This document shows, in pieces, positions 18,142 to 27,437 of a stretch of 64,000 nucleotides of DNA; within the stretch, counting starts at the first letter, position 1, and each line of letters opens with the position of its first letter. The position numbers and the translations under genes were made by a program. The notes beneath the pieces are model-generated. The model worked only from the letters and a program-made list of their open reading frames with translations. It was not told where the DNA came from and made no database searches. Origin of the DNA: DATJGR01 sp963780795 (GTDB taxonomy: Bacteria; Pseudomonadota; Gammaproteobacteria; Pseudomonadales; Azotimanducaceae); the NCBI GenBank assembly GCA_963780795.1, contig CAWADH010000014.1, positions 186,001-250,000 on the forward strand. Direction: 5' to 3'.

Positions 18142-19494
18142 ATGTTCCGTATCAGGCGTGGGCTCGATTTGCCCATCGAGGGCGAGCCCATCCAGCAGAT
18201 CGGCGAACTGAAGCAACCTGAAAGGGTTGCACTGCTTGGCGCGGATTACCCCGGACTGAAACCCACACTGCTCGTCGCGGAAGGTGAGCATGTCAAGCGC
18301 GGGCAGGCGCTCTTCTCCGACAAGAAAAACGAAGCTGTCCACTACACGGCACCCGTGTCCGGGCGCGTCGTTGCCATCAATCGTGGTGACAGGCGGTCAT
18401 TCATCTCACTGGAGATCGCCGTCGACCCGGGTGCGGCAGACGAGGTTACTTTTCGGGCGTACGAACCGGCGCAGCTCGCGGCGCTTTCACGCGAGCAGGT
18501 ATCGGCGAATCTGCTCGAATCCGGGTTGTGGACCGCGCTACGCGCGCGGCCGTACGACAAGATTCCAGATCCCAAGACGACTCCGCATGCGATCTTCGTG
18601 AACGCGATGGACACCAATCCGCTCGCCGCGAATCCCGACGTCGTGATGGCGGGTCGCGAGCATGCGTTCAGGAACGGCGTGATCGCGCTGATGCGATTGA
18701 CTGACGGCCTGGTCTACATCTGTCGCGCACGAGGTAGCGCGGCGCCGCGCATCACAGACATCGACCGGGCATCCGAGCAGGAATTCGACGGCCCGCATCC
18801 GTCTGGACTGGTGGGCACGCACATCCATCTGCTTGATCCGGTGGGAGCCAACAAGACCGTATGGCACCTCAACTACCAAGACGCGATTGCGATAGGTGAA
18901 CTGTTCGCAACGGGCAAACTGGATTCGACACGGGTGATCTCGCTCGCCGGGCCGCAGATTCGTTCGCCGCGGCTGATTCGCACGTATCTCGGCGCTGCCA
19001 GCGACGACCTCACGCGCGGCGAGATGCTGGATGGCGAAAACCGTGTCGTTTCAGGATCCGCGCTGCATGGCGCGGTTTGCGAGGGCAGCATTGCATACCT
19101 TGGCCGCTACTCGCTGCAAATGACGGTGTTGCGCGAAGGCCGCGAGCGTCATCTCCTGCGATACGTTCAACCCGGGCGGGAGATGTACAGCGTCACGAAT
19201 CTCGTGACGGGCAAGTTCCGCGCCGGGCATCGGTTTCGGTTCACCACTACTACGAACGGAAGTGCACGCGCGATGGTGCCGATCGGGACCTACGAAGAGG
19301 TGATGCCGCTCGACATTCAGCCGACGTTCCTGCTGCGTTACCTGATCGTTGGCGATACCGACCGCGCGGTACAGCTCGGTGCGCTGGAACTCGGCGAGGA
19401 AGATCTCGCGCTGTGTACTTACGTGTGTCCGGGCAAGTACGAGTACGGACCGATCCTGCGCGATGTGCTCAGCCGAATCGAAGTCGAGGGTTGA
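18142..19494 (+). CDS. nqrA: Na+-translocating NADH:quinone reductase subunit A
   Basis: 450 residues, the usual length of NqrA. It has the family opening FRIRRGLDLPIEGEP and a SDKKNEAVHYTAPVSGRV segment like the Rnf/Nqr barrel-sandwich domain. NqrA is the cytoplasmic membrane-associated subunit of the respiratory sodium pump, next to the quinone site. GAGGCGAGGG precedes the ATG. First gene of an intact nqrABCDEF operon with gaps of 0-30 bases. Confidence 0.97.
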   Translation: MFRIRRGLDLPIEGEPIQQIGELKQPERVALLGADYPGLKPTLLVAEGEHVKRGQALFSDKKNEAVHYTAPVSGRVVAINRGDRRSFISLEIAVDPGAADEVTFRAYEPAQLAALSREQVSANLLESGLWTALRARPYDKIPDPKTTPHAIFVNAMDTNPLAANPDVVMAGREHAFRNGVIALMRLTDGLVYICRARGSAAPRITDIDRASEQEFDGPHPSGLVGTHIHLLDPVGANKTVWHLNYQDAIAIGELFATGKLDSTRVISLAGPQIRSPRLIRTYLGAASDDLTRGEMLDGENRVVSGSALHGAVCEGSIAYLGRYSLQMTVLREGRERHLLRYVQPGREMYSVTNLVTGKFRAGHRFRFTTTTNGSARAMVPIGTYEEVMPLDIQPTFLLRYLIVGDTDRAVQLGALELGEEDLALCTYVCPGKYEYGPILRDVLSRIEVEG

Positions 19495-19496
19495 GC

Positions 19497-20729
19497 ATGC
19501 CGTTGCGCCAATACATCGACACGAAGATCGCGCCGCACTTTCACAAGGGCGGCCGTTACGAGCGGTTCTTCACGTTCTACGAAATGTTCGACACGATGCT
19601 GTACAGCCCCGCGAGCGTCACGCACGGCGAGACGCACGTCCGGGACGCCGTCGATCTGAAGCGCATCATGATGACGGTGTGGTTCTGCGCGTGGCCGGCG
19701 ATGCTGTTCGGCATCTGGAACGTCGGCCTGCAGGCAAACACTCTGATTGCCGCCGGTGGCGGTGCGGAAGCGATTCCGGGCTGGCGCGCGGACGTCGTCG
19801 CGGCGCTCACCGGATTCGATCCGGGCAGCTTCTCGGCAAATTTTCTACACGGTCTGGTGTACTACCTGCCGATCGTGATCGTGACGTACCTCGGCGGTTT
19901 CCTGTGGGAAGGCTTGTTCGCGTGGAAGCGTGGCCATGAAATCAACGAAGGGTTCTTCGTCACCGGGATACTGTTCTCGCTGACGCTACCGCCAACGATT
20001 CCACTATGGCTCGTCTTCCTCGGCATCACGTTCGGTGTAGTGATCGGCAAGGAAGTATTCGGCGGCACCGGCAAGAACTTCCTGAACCCCGCCCTGGTCG
20101 GCCGCGTGTTCCTGTTCTTCGCCTACCCTGCGTACATGACCGGCGATACGGTTTGGACCGCCGTGGACAACTACACCGGCGCCACGGCCCTTGCGACCGC
20201 GAAGGGCGCGGATCTCGCGGTCGGCAGCGTTGCCGCGCTCGAGCAGGCCGGCTTCCACTGGAAGGACACGTTGTTCGGCACGATCCCCGGGTCGATCGGT
20301 GAAACCTCGACGCTGATGATCGCGATCGGCGGCGGCGCGCTGCTTTTCTTCAAGGTGGCGTCGTGGCGAATCATGGCGGCGGTGGTCGTCGGCATGGTCG
20401 CGTCTGTCCTGTTGTTCAACACGATCGGCAGCGATACGAATCCCATGTTCGCGCTGCCGTGGTATTGGCATCTGACGATGGGTGGATTTGCCTTTGGCGT
20501 TGTCTACATGGCAACCGACCCCGTCTCCGCAGCGATGACCGATACGGGAAAGTGGATCTATGGAATTCTGATCGGATTCATGGTCACGATGATCCGCGTG
20601 GTGAATCCGGCGTATCCGGAAGGAATGATGCTCGCGATCCTGTTCGGCAATCTTTCGGCACCAGTCATCGATTACTGTGTCCTGCAGGCCAACATCCGCA
20701 GGAGGCTGGCGCGCGAACATGTCGTCTGA
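19497..20729 (+). CDS. nqrB: Na+-translocating NADH:quinone reductase subunit B
   Basis: 410 residues with about 10 membrane helices. Thr230 in DNYTGAT fits the flavinylation site where FMN is attached by phosphoester bond in Vibrio NqrB (Thr236); the preceding residue is Thr rather than Ser. It carries part of the Na+ path. Start ATG 19497 lies two bases after the nqrA stop; a long in-frame upstream extension to 19077 is within nqrA and is rejected. It overlaps nqrC by 11 bases. Confidence 0.97.
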   Translation: MPLRQYIDTKIAPHFHKGGRYERFFTFYEMFDTMLYSPASVTHGETHVRDAVDLKRIMMTVWFCAWPAMLFGIWNVGLQANTLIAAGGGAEAIPGWRADVVAALTGFDPGSFSANFLHGLVYYLPIVIVTYLGGFLWEGLFAWKRGHEINEGFFVTGILFSLTLPPTIPLWLVFLGITFGVVIGKEVFGGTGKNFLNPALVGRVFLFFAYPAYMTGDTVWTAVDNYTGATALATAKGADLAVGSVAALEQAGFHWKDTLFGTIPGSIGETSTLMIAIGGGALLFFKVASWRIMAAVVVGMVASVLLFNTIGSDTNPMFALPWYWHLTMGGFAFGVVYMATDPVSAAMTDTGKWIYGILIGFMVTMIRVVNPAYPEGMMLAILFGNLSAPVIDYCVLQANIRRRLAREHVV

Positions 20730-21531
20730 AGCCACGTCCAATCCGGATTCGATACAACGCGTGCTGATCGTCGCGATCGCCGTATGCCTGGTCTGTTCGA
20801 TCTTCGTGGCAGGCTCGGTGGTTGCGTTGCGGCCGGCGCAGGCCGCGAACAAGAACCTCGACACGCAACGCAACATCCTCATTGCCGCGGGGCTCTATCA
20901 GCCGAAGATGAACGTCGCCGAAGTCTTCGATCAGCGCATCGAAGTCAAGCTGGTGGACCTTCGTACCGGCGAGTTTGCGGACCCGGCAGCGGCCGGCATT
21001 TCCGACGTGGTTGCGTACGATCAGCGCGTCGCGACCAAGGATCCGAAGCGCAGCGCACCGATCGAGCACGACACCGACATCGCCGGGCTCAAGCGCAAGG
21101 CCTACTACGCGAAGATCTACCTCATCAAAGAGCCGGGAAGTTCGCAGGAGAAGGTGGTGCTGCCGATCTCCGGCTATGGACTGTGGTCGACCCTTTACGG
21201 CTACATCGTGCTTGGCGACGATCTCGATACCGTGGTTGGGATTACTTTCACCGATCACGGCGAAACACCCGGGCTCGGCGGCGAGGTCGACAATCCGAAA
21301 TGGAAAGCGCAATGGCCGGGCAAGCAGATCTATGATGCGAACGGCAAGGTTGTGGCGGGTCTGAAGAAGGGCGGCGCGGACCCGAACAACGAATTCGACA
21401 AAGCGCATTTGGTAGACGCGCTCGCCGGTGCCACGCTCACGAGCAACGGCGTGAATCGCCTCATCAAGTACTGGCTCGGCGACGATGGTTTCGGCCCGTT
21501 CCTCAAGAAACTGAAAGCGGAGAAGGCGTAG
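20719..21531 (+). CDS. nqrC: Na+-translocating NADH:quinone reductase subunit C
   Basis: 270 residues: one N-terminal membrane helix (about 14-38) and a periplasmic FMN domain. The flavinylation motif reads LVDALAGATLTSNGV with Thr239 as the attachment residue; the usual SGAT is AGAT here. The FMN is added by ApbE, encoded at the end of this locus. ATG 20719 overlaps the end of nqrB, with GGAGG at 20701 upstream. Confidence 0.97.
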   Translation: MSSEATSNPDSIQRVLIVAIAVCLVCSIFVAGSVVALRPAQAANKNLDTQRNILIAAGLYQPKMNVAEVFDQRIEVKLVDLRTGEFADPAAAGISDVVAYDQRVATKDPKRSAPIEHDTDIAGLKRKAYYAKIYLIKEPGSSQEKVVLPISGYGLWSTLYGYIVLGDDLDTVVGITFTDHGETPGLGGEVDNPKWKAQWPGKQIYDANGKVVAGLKKGGADPNNEFDKAHLVDALAGATLTSNGVNRLIKYWLGDDGFGPFLKKLKAEKA

Positions 21532-21533
21532 CA

Positions 21534-22205
21534 ATGGCAAACACACTGACCGCGAAGGAAGCGCTCTTCGAACCGGTCTTCAACAACAACCCGGTGATGT
21601 TTCAAATCCTCGGCATCTGCTCGGCGCTGGCGGTGACGGGGAAGCTGGAAACGGCGATCGCGATGGCCATCGCGCTGACGCTCGTAACCGGGTTTTCGAA
21701 CCTGTTCATCTCGATGGTGCGAAACGTCACGCCATCGAGCATTCGCATGATCGTGCAGATGGTGATCATCTCCACGCTGGTCATATTCGTCGACCAGTTG
21801 CTGCGCGCGTACGCGTTCGCAATCAGTAAGCAACTGTCGGTGTTCGTCGGTCTGATCATCACCAACTGCATCGTGATGGGGCGGGCCGAAGCGTTCGCGA
21901 TGAAGAATCCGCCGGTCATCAGTTTCTTCGATGGTATCGGCAACGGACTCGGTTACAGCGCGCTGCTGTTGACGCTTGCGACGTTCCGCGAACTCTTCGG
22001 TTCGGGAAAACTGCTTGGCTTCGAAGTGCTGCCGCTCGCAAAAGACGGCGGTTGGTACGTTCCGAACGGATTGCTGTTACTGCCGCCATCGGCGTTCTTT
22101 CTGATCGGCCTGCTGATCTGGGCGTTGCGATCGTGGAAGACGAATCAGCAGGAGAAACCGGAGTTCGTGATCGCTCCGGCAAGTCGTAGCGCGGCGGCAC
22201 ATTGA
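21534..22205 (+). CDS. nqrD: Na+-translocating NADH:quinone reductase subunit D
   Basis: 223 residues with six predicted membrane helices. It contains the half-helix motif TNCIVMGRAEAFA, whose cysteine corresponds to a ligand of the intramembrane iron centre shared with NqrE. It begins two bases after nqrC. It is slightly longer than typical (about 210) because of an Ala/Ser-rich tail, EFVIAPASRSAAAH. Confidence 0.97.
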   Translation: MANTLTAKEALFEPVFNNNPVMFQILGICSALAVTGKLETAIAMAIALTLVTGFSNLFISMVRNVTPSSIRMIVQMVIISTLVIFVDQLLRAYAFAISKQLSVFVGLIITNCIVMGRAEAFAMKNPPVISFFDGIGNGLGYSALLLTLATFRELFGSGKLLGFEVLPLAKDGGWYVPNGLLLLPPSAFFLIGLLIWALRSWKTNQQEKPEFVIAPASRSAAAH

Positions 22206-22234
22206 TACCGGGTCTTCTTGCAGGGATCTGACGT

Positions 22235-22843
22235 ATGGAACTGTACCTGAGCCTCTTCATCCGCAGCGTGTTCATCGAGAACATGGCGCTCGCGTTCTTT
22301 CTCGGTATGTGCTCCTTCATCGCGCTGTCGAAAAAGATCGAAACGGCGGTCGGCCTCGGGATTGCGGTCGTGGTCGTGCAGGCGATCACCGTTCCGGCGA
22401 ACAATCTGGTGCTGAACCATCTGCTGAAAGCGGGTGCGCTGTCGTGGGCCGGGCTCGGTGACATCGATCTCACTTTCCTGAGCTTTCTCACCTACATCGG
22501 CGTGATTGCGGCGATCGTGCAGATTCTCGAGATGAGCCTCGACAAGTATTTCCCGCCGCTTTACAACGCACTCGGCATTTTTCTGCCGCTGATCACCGTC
22601 AATTGCGTGATCATGGCCGGATCCCTGTTCATGGATCAGCGCGACTACACGTTCCCCGAAAGCGTCGTGTACGGTTTCGGCTCCGGAATATCGTGGGCGA
22701 TCGCGATCGTGTTCCTTGCCGGCGTCAGAGAGAAGCTCAAATACAGCGACATTCCACCTGGCCTGCGCGGGTTGGGAAGCACCTTCATCATCGTGGGTCT
22801 GATGGCGATGGGCTTCATGTCGTTCGCCGGCGTGCAGCTCTAG
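22235..22843 (+). CDS. nqrE: Na+-translocating NADH:quinone reductase subunit E
   Basis: 202 residues, full family length, six membrane helices with inverted topology relative to NqrD. ENMALAFFLGMCSFIALSKK and TVNCVIMAGSLFM carry the two conserved half-helix cysteines, the latter being the partner of the NqrD iron-centre cysteine. CAGGGA precedes the ATG. Confidence 0.97.
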   Translation: MELYLSLFIRSVFIENMALAFFLGMCSFIALSKKIETAVGLGIAVVVVQAITVPANNLVLNHLLKAGALSWAGLGDIDLTFLSFLTYIGVIAAIVQILEMSLDKYFPPLYNALGIFLPLITVNCVIMAGSLFMDQRDYTFPESVVYGFGSGISWAIAIVFLAGVREKLKYSDIPPGLRGLGSTFIIVGLMAMGFMSFAGVQL

Positions 22844-22871
22844 CGGTTTCAAAGAGGGGAGACTCCGCACG

Positions 22872-24113
22872 ATGGCTGGGATCGACATGACAATCATCTA
22901 TGCCGGCGTCGGCATGTTCACCGCGATCGTGCTCGCGCTGATCGCCATCATCCTCACAGCGCGCGCGAGCCTCGTTAGCGGGGGCAACGTGCACATCGAC
23001 ATCAACAACGATGCCGAGCGCGCGCTCGACTGTAGCGCCGGCGGCAAACTGCTGTTCACGCTGGCGCAGCGGGGCGTATTTCTGTCGTCGGCATGCGGCG
23101 GCGGTGGTACGTGCGGCCAATGCAAGGTGAAGATCTTCTCCGGCGGCGGGGACGTACTGCCGACCGAGATGAATCATCTGAACAAGCGTCAGGTCCGGGA
23201 AGGCTGGCGCCTGGGATGCCAGGTGGCCGTCAAGCAGGATCTGAAGATCGAAGTGCCGCAGGAGTTCCTCGGCGTCAAACGCTGGGAGTGTACCGTCGTT
23301 TCGAACAACAACGTCGCGACGTTCATCAAGGAACTGGTAGTGGCGTTGCCCGAAGGGGAGGTGGTGAATTTTCGCGCCGGCGGTTTCGTGCAGCTCGAGT
23401 GTCCTCCGCACGACGTCAACTACGCCGACTTCGACATTGACGCCGAGTATCGCGGCGACTGGGAGCGGTTCGGCTTCTTCAAGCTGCGCTCCACATCGGA
23501 CGAAATGGTGACGCGGGCGTACTCGATGGCGAACTATCCCGATGAGCTGGGCATCCTCAAGTTCAACATTCGCGTCGCGACCCCACCGCCCCGGACGGAG
23601 GGACTGCCGCCGGGAAAAATGTCGAGCTGGACGTTCAGTCTCAAACCCGGCGACAAGGTGACGGTGTACGGCCCGTTCGGCGAGTTCTTCGCCAAAGATA
23701 CGAAGGCTGAGATGGTGTTCATCGGCGGCGGCGCCGGCATGGCGCCGATGCGATCGCACATCTTCGATCAGCTGAAGCGCATCAAGTCGGATCGAAAGAT
23801 CTCGTTCTGGTATGGCGCCCGCTCGATGCGGGAGTCGTTCTACGACGACGAGTACGATCGACTGCAAGCCGAGAATCCGAATTTCAAATGGTATCTCGCG
23901 TTGTCCGAGCCGCAGCCCGAAGACAATTGGACCGGCTACACCGGCTTCATTCACAACGTGGTTTTCGAGAACTACCTGAAGAATCATCCGGCACCGGAGG
24001 ATTGCGAGTACTACTTGTGCGGTCCACCGATGATGAACTCCGCGGTGCTGAAGATGCTGGCCGACCTCGGCGTAGAGCGCGATAACATCCTCTTCGACGA
24101 TTTCGGTGGATAG
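22872..24113 (+). CDS. nqrF: Na+-translocating NADH:quinone reductase subunit F
   Basis: 413 residues: an N-terminal membrane helix (about 7-30), a plant-type 2Fe-2S domain with ligands Cys75, Cys81, Cys84 and Cys116 (SACGGGGTCGQCKVKI; LGCQV), then FAD (RAYSMANYP) and NADH (FIGGGAGMAPMRSHI) domains. It is the NADH-oxidising entry of the pump. It ends 13 bases before an intrinsic terminator hairpin. Confidence 0.98.
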   Translation: MAGIDMTIIYAGVGMFTAIVLALIAIILTARASLVSGGNVHIDINNDAERALDCSAGGKLLFTLAQRGVFLSSACGGGGTCGQCKVKIFSGGGDVLPTEMNHLNKRQVREGWRLGCQVAVKQDLKIEVPQEFLGVKRWECTVVSNNNVATFIKELVVALPEGEVVNFRAGGFVQLECPPHDVNYADFDIDAEYRGDWERFGFFKLRSTSDEMVTRAYSMANYPDELGILKFNIRVATPPPRTEGLPPGKMSSWTFSLKPGDKVTVYGPFGEFFAKDTKAEMVFIGGGAGMAPMRSHIFDQLKRIKSDRKISFWYGARSMRESFYDDEYDRLQAENPNFKWYLALSEPQPEDNWTGYTGFIHNVVFENYLKNHPAPEDCEYYLCGPPMMNSAVLKMLADLGVERDNILFDDFGG

Positions 24114-24125
24114 TGACGATGGGCA

Positions 24126-24158
24126 AACAAAGGGCCGGTCATCCGGCCCTTTGTTTTT
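24126..24158 (+). terminator. intrinsic terminator after nqrF
   Basis: A perfect 13-bp stem, AACAAAGGGCCGG (24126-24138) with CCGGCCCTTTGTT (24143-24155), a TCAT loop and a five-T tract. A-rich sequence at its 5' side could also allow function in reverse. It falls before the first plausible TTG start codons of apbE at 24151 and 24157, so it could attenuate transcription into apbE-nqrM rather than fully end the operon. Confidence 0.92.
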
Positions 24159-25200
24159 GGGGCTGACGACCCGCAACGCGATTCGCTTCGTCATCGCGTT
24201 GCTGCTGCTCGGTGGCGCCGCGTTCGAACTGTGGCGCCGCGGCGCAGCGCCGCAGCTCCACGACGTCGGTGGCTTCACGATGGGCTCCACCTGGAGCGCT
24301 CGCGTGGTGGGGCCGCCGGCGCTCAACGTGGTCGAGCTCCGCGCCGGCATCGAGACCGAATTGGGTGAACTCGATCGGCAGCTCAGCGGCTATCGCGACG
24401 TTGCCGATCTGTCGCAGCTCAATCGTGCGCCGGTCGGCGAATGGCGACCGCTGCCCGAGCATCTCGGCGCGGTCATCCGGTTCGGACAGCGTCTGCACGA
24501 CGATACGGCAGGTGCGTTCGACATGACCGTAAAACCGCTGGTCAATCTTTGGGGCTTCGGCGCCGCACAGCCGCGCACTGAACTGCCCGGCGATGGCGAG
24601 ATTGCCGCTGCGCGCGAACGCTTGGGCAGCGACCGGCTCGAGATATCCGAAGACGGCGCGCGTATCAGAAGGCTGGCCGACGTCTCGGTCGACGTCGATG
24701 CGATCGCGCCGGGCTACGCCGCGGACGTGATCGGGTCGTGGCTGTCGGCGCGTGGGCTTCCCGATCACCTGGTCGACATCGGCGGAGAACTGCGAGCCGA
24801 TGGTCATCGGCCCGATGGCAGCGAGTGGCGGGTCGGCATCGAACGTCCGATGATCGAAAGGGGCAATCTCGAGGAGGTGGTAGTGGTCAGCAACTGCGCG
24901 CTCGCGACGTCGGGAGACTACCGGGCGTTCGTCGAAATCGGCGGCAAGCGCTACTCGCATACGATCGACCCGGCGACCGGACGCCCCGTCGATCACGATC
25001 TGGCGTCTGTCACGGTGATTGCACCATCGGGTCTGGAAGCGGATGGTTATGCCACGACGCTGATGGTCCTCGGCCCGGATCGCGGGATGGCGTGGGCAGA
25101 GGCGAGAGGGCTTGCGGTGTACATGATCCTGCGTGATCCGAACGGTGCCTTGCGCGAGCGCTACAATGCGGCGTTCGCGCCGCACCTCGTCGCGAAATGA
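24151..25200 (+). CDS. apbE: FAD:protein FMN transferase (ApbE)
   Basis: About 349 residues. After a membrane or signal helix (NAIRFVIALLLLGGAAF) come ApbE motifs: GFTMGSTWSARV, VDIGGELRADG, SGDYRAF, HTIDPATGRPVDHDLASVTV and ADGYATTLMVLG, the Mg-FAD site. It transfers FMN from FAD onto NqrB and NqrC threonines in the periplasm. The start is uncertain: GTG 24106 (inside nqrF and spanning the hairpin), TTG 24151 or TTG 24157; there is no ATG before 24280. I chose 24151 because it avoids translating most of the terminator stem. Confidence 0.93.
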   Translation: MFLGLTTRNAIRFVIALLLLGGAAFELWRRGAAPQLHDVGGFTMGSTWSARVVGPPALNVVELRAGIETELGELDRQLSGYRDVADLSQLNRAPVGEWRPLPEHLGAVIRFGQRLHDDTAGAFDMTVKPLVNLWGFGAAQPRTELPGDGEIAAARERLGSDRLEISEDGARIRRLADVSVDVDAIAPGYAADVIGSWLSARGLPDHLVDIGGELRADGHRPDGSEWRVGIERPMIERGNLEEVVVVSNCALATSGDYRAFVEIGGKRYSHTIDPATGRPVDHDLASVTVIAPSGLEADGYATTLMVLGPDRGMAWAEARGLAVYMILRDPNGALRERYNAAFAPHLVAK

Positions 25201-25213
25201 GTCTGGAGGTCCT

Positions 25214-25459
25214 ATGGCAACGATATTGCTGAGCGTGTTGGTCGCGCTGCTGGTCTTCGGTGCGATGTCGATTGGAATCCTGTTCGGTCGGCAGCCGATC
25301 AAGGGATCCTGTGGCGGCATGAGCGCGATGGCGGGCGGTGATGCATCCTGCGCGGTCTGTGGGGGCAACCCTGCGAAGTGTCCCGAAGGCGACGGTGACG
25401 TTACGGACCGCACACCTCGCGAGCCCCAGATCTTCGATCCGAAGCGAAGCGGCCGCTGA
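25214..25459 (+). CDS. nqrM: (Na+)-NQR maturation protein NqrM
   Basis: 81 residues. One membrane helix (about 3-24) is followed by the four conserved cysteines in GSCGG, CAVCGG and AKCPEG, the DUF539/NqrM layout thought to deliver iron to the NqrD/NqrE site. ATG 25214 has TGGAGGT at eight bases. It completes the Nqr biogenesis set with apbE. Confidence 0.95.
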   Translation: MATILLSVLVALLVFGAMSIGILFGRQPIKGSCGGMSAMAGGDASCAVCGGNPAKCPEGDGDVTDRTPREPQIFDPKRSGR

Positions 25460-25530
25460 CCGAAATTGCGACTTGAGGCAGGCATGTTCGAGTGTCAGAC
25501 TCGGGTCGACTTCACGCGGGGGGCGGGAAT

Positions 25531-25968
25531 GTGCAGACCACAGTACAAGATCTGTTGAAGCGTAAGGGCAGCGTCGTGAATAGCGTGCGCGCCAACTGCA
25601 GTGTCTTCGACGCGGTTCGTCAATTCATCGAACACAACATCGGTGCGGTGCTGGTGATGAATGGGGCGGAACTCGTCGGCATCCTGTCGGAGCGCGACGT
25701 CGCGCGGAATGTCGTGCTCGAGACCAAGACCGAACGCGAGACGGCCGTCACCGAGATCATGACACGCGACGTGGCTACCGTGCCCCCGGATGCGACGGTC
25801 GACGACTGCATGGCGCTGATGACGAACAAGCGCGTCCGCCACCTGCCGGTCGTCGACGGCACCCGCGTGGTCGGCATCGTTTCGATCGGTGACTGCGTCA
25901 ACGCGATGCTCACGCAGAAGCAGTTCGTCATCGAGCAGCTGGAAGGCTACATCACCGGTCGCGTTTGA
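25531..25968 (+). CDS. CBS-domain pair protein
   Basis: 145 residues made of two CBS domains: about 12-60 (GAVLVMNGAELVGILSERD) and about 75-128 (VRHLPVVDGTRVVGIVSIGD). Such stand-alone Bateman modules bind adenine nucleotides and regulate partners; none is obvious. The GTG at 25531 gives the usual TVQDLLKRKG opening; GTG 25492 is a longer alternative. It lies 71 bases after nqrM on the same strand and may be a separate unit. Confidence 0.92.
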   Translation: MQTTVQDLLKRKGSVVNSVRANCSVFDAVRQFIEHNIGAVLVMNGAELVGILSERDVARNVVLETKTERETAVTEIMTRDVATVPPDATVDDCMALMTNKRVRHLPVVDGTRVVGIVSIGDCVNAMLTQKQFVIEQLEGYITGRV

Positions 25969-25999
25969 TGCGGAAATCCTGACGCCGTCGTCGACTCCA

Positions 26000-27436
26000 T
26001 CAGCGGTTCACTCCGCAATTCTGCCGCCATTGAGCGAAGCGCCCCTCTGTTTCGTCGGTCGAGAGGCAGGGTTCGAACGTGCGATCGACGCGCCGCAGCA
26101 TGGCGCCGTGATCGGCTGACCAGAGTCCCGCTCCAGTTCCGGCGCCGATGGCGGCGCCGAGCGCGGTAGCTTCCGCGACGGCGAGCCGCTCGACCGGAGC
26201 ACCGAGCACATCGGCCTGAATCTGCATCAACGGATCGCTGCGCGAGGCGCCGCCGTCGGCGCGCAGCGCGCCGACCTGCGGCATCGCCATGGCAGCTGCA
26301 TCGCGCACTTCGCGCAAACGGAACGCGATGCCTTCGAACACCGCGCGCGCAATGTGGGCGCGGCTGGTCGCGCGCGAGAGACCGCCGATCACGGCACGCC
26401 GCGACGCCTCGCCGTGCGGCGCACCGAGTCCTTGCAGCGCCGGCAGAACGTAGGCGCCGGCGCAATCCGGCACCGACGCGGCGAGCTGCGACAACTCTCG
26501 AGCCGAAGACGCGATGCCGAGTTCGACCACCGCCCAGTCGATCATCGCGCCGGCGGTGTTCACCATGCCTTCGATGCAGAACGACCGGACACCGTCGCGC
26601 ATCCACAACACCATCGGGTAAGTGCCATTCGCGATCTTGAGTTCGGTGCCGGTGCTCACCTCGAGTGCCGCAGCGGTGCCGAACGTCGCTTTCGCTTCGC
26701 CGGCAGAAAGGCAGCCTTCGGCGATGGAGGCGCTCTGCTGGTCGGCGACCAGCGCGGTGATCGGGCATGTCGCGCCGAACACAGCGGACGTGTTGCCGAA
26801 GTGGGTCGTCGTTTCGCTTAGCGCGGGCAGCATCGCCGCGCCGAAGTGTTGCGCATCGAGCAGCGCCCCGTTCCATGCGCCCGTGAGATAGTCGTAGTAG
26901 CCGGTCGCACACGCCTGGCCGTGGTCCATCGCGTAGATCGCGCCGCCGGAGAGCCGCCACGCGAGGTAGGTGTCGACGTTGCCCCAGAGCAGCGCGCCGG
27001 AAGCGATTCGTTCGCGGCCGCGTTCGATCGCGCCGAGTACCGTTTCGATTTTGGCGGCGGCCATCTGATGACTGATGAGAAATCCCTGCGCAATCAGCTC
27101 GGCCGCGCGCGCCGCGCCGCGTGTGTCCTGCCAACTCACCAGAGGGGCGACCGGATGGCCTGTTTTCGCGTCCCACACCACGACGTTGCCGCGTTGCGAC
27201 GTGATGCCGATGGCGGCAACCGCGTTGCGCGCCACGCCGGCGTTCGTCAGCGCCTGGCCGATGACGGTTTCAACGGCCAGCCAGATCTGCGCGACGTCCT
27301 GTTCGACGCGGCCGGGAGCAGGGTAGTGGACGTCGGCGCGCACCTGCGCGCGGCCCAGTACGTCGAGGTCTGCATCGACCACGAGTGCACGTACGCTGGT
27401 CGAACCCGCGTCGATGGCGAGAACGGGTCCGGCCAT
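26000..27436 (-). CDS. FGGY family carbohydrate (glycerol-like) kinase
   Basis: 478 residues. The N-terminal phosphate motif AIDAGSTSVRALVVD and the C-terminal ADGGASRSDPLMQIQADVLG and EATALGAAIGAG segments are those of FGGY kinases; the general layout is closest to glycerol kinase (about 500 residues). It would phosphorylate glycerol or a related polyol with ATP. It starts one base after the FAD-oxidase stop, as the last gene of an operon with a GlpD homologue, which supports a glycerol-type substrate. Confidence 0.9.
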   Translation of the reverse strand: MAGPVLAIDAGSTSVRALVVDADLDVLGRAQVRADVHYPAPGRVEQDVAQIWLAVETVIGQALTNAGVARNAVAAIGITSQRGNVVVWDAKTGHPVAPLVSWQDTRGAARAAELIAQGFLISHQMAAAKIETVLGAIERGRERIASGALLWGNVDTYLAWRLSGGAIYAMDHGQACATGYYDYLTGAWNGALLDAQHFGAAMLPALSETTTHFGNTSAVFGATCPITALVADQQSASIAEGCLSAGEAKATFGTAAALEVSTGTELKIANGTYPMVLWMRDGVRSFCIEGMVNTAGAMIDWAVVELGIASSARELSQLAASVPDCAGAYVLPALQGLGAPHGEASRRAVIGGLSRATSRAHIARAVFEGIAFRLREVRDAAAMAMPQVGALRADGGASRSDPLMQIQADVLGAPVERLAVAEATALGAAIGAGTGAGLWSADHGAMLRRVDRTFEPCLSTDETEGRFAQWRQNCGVNR

Positions 27437-27437
27437 G

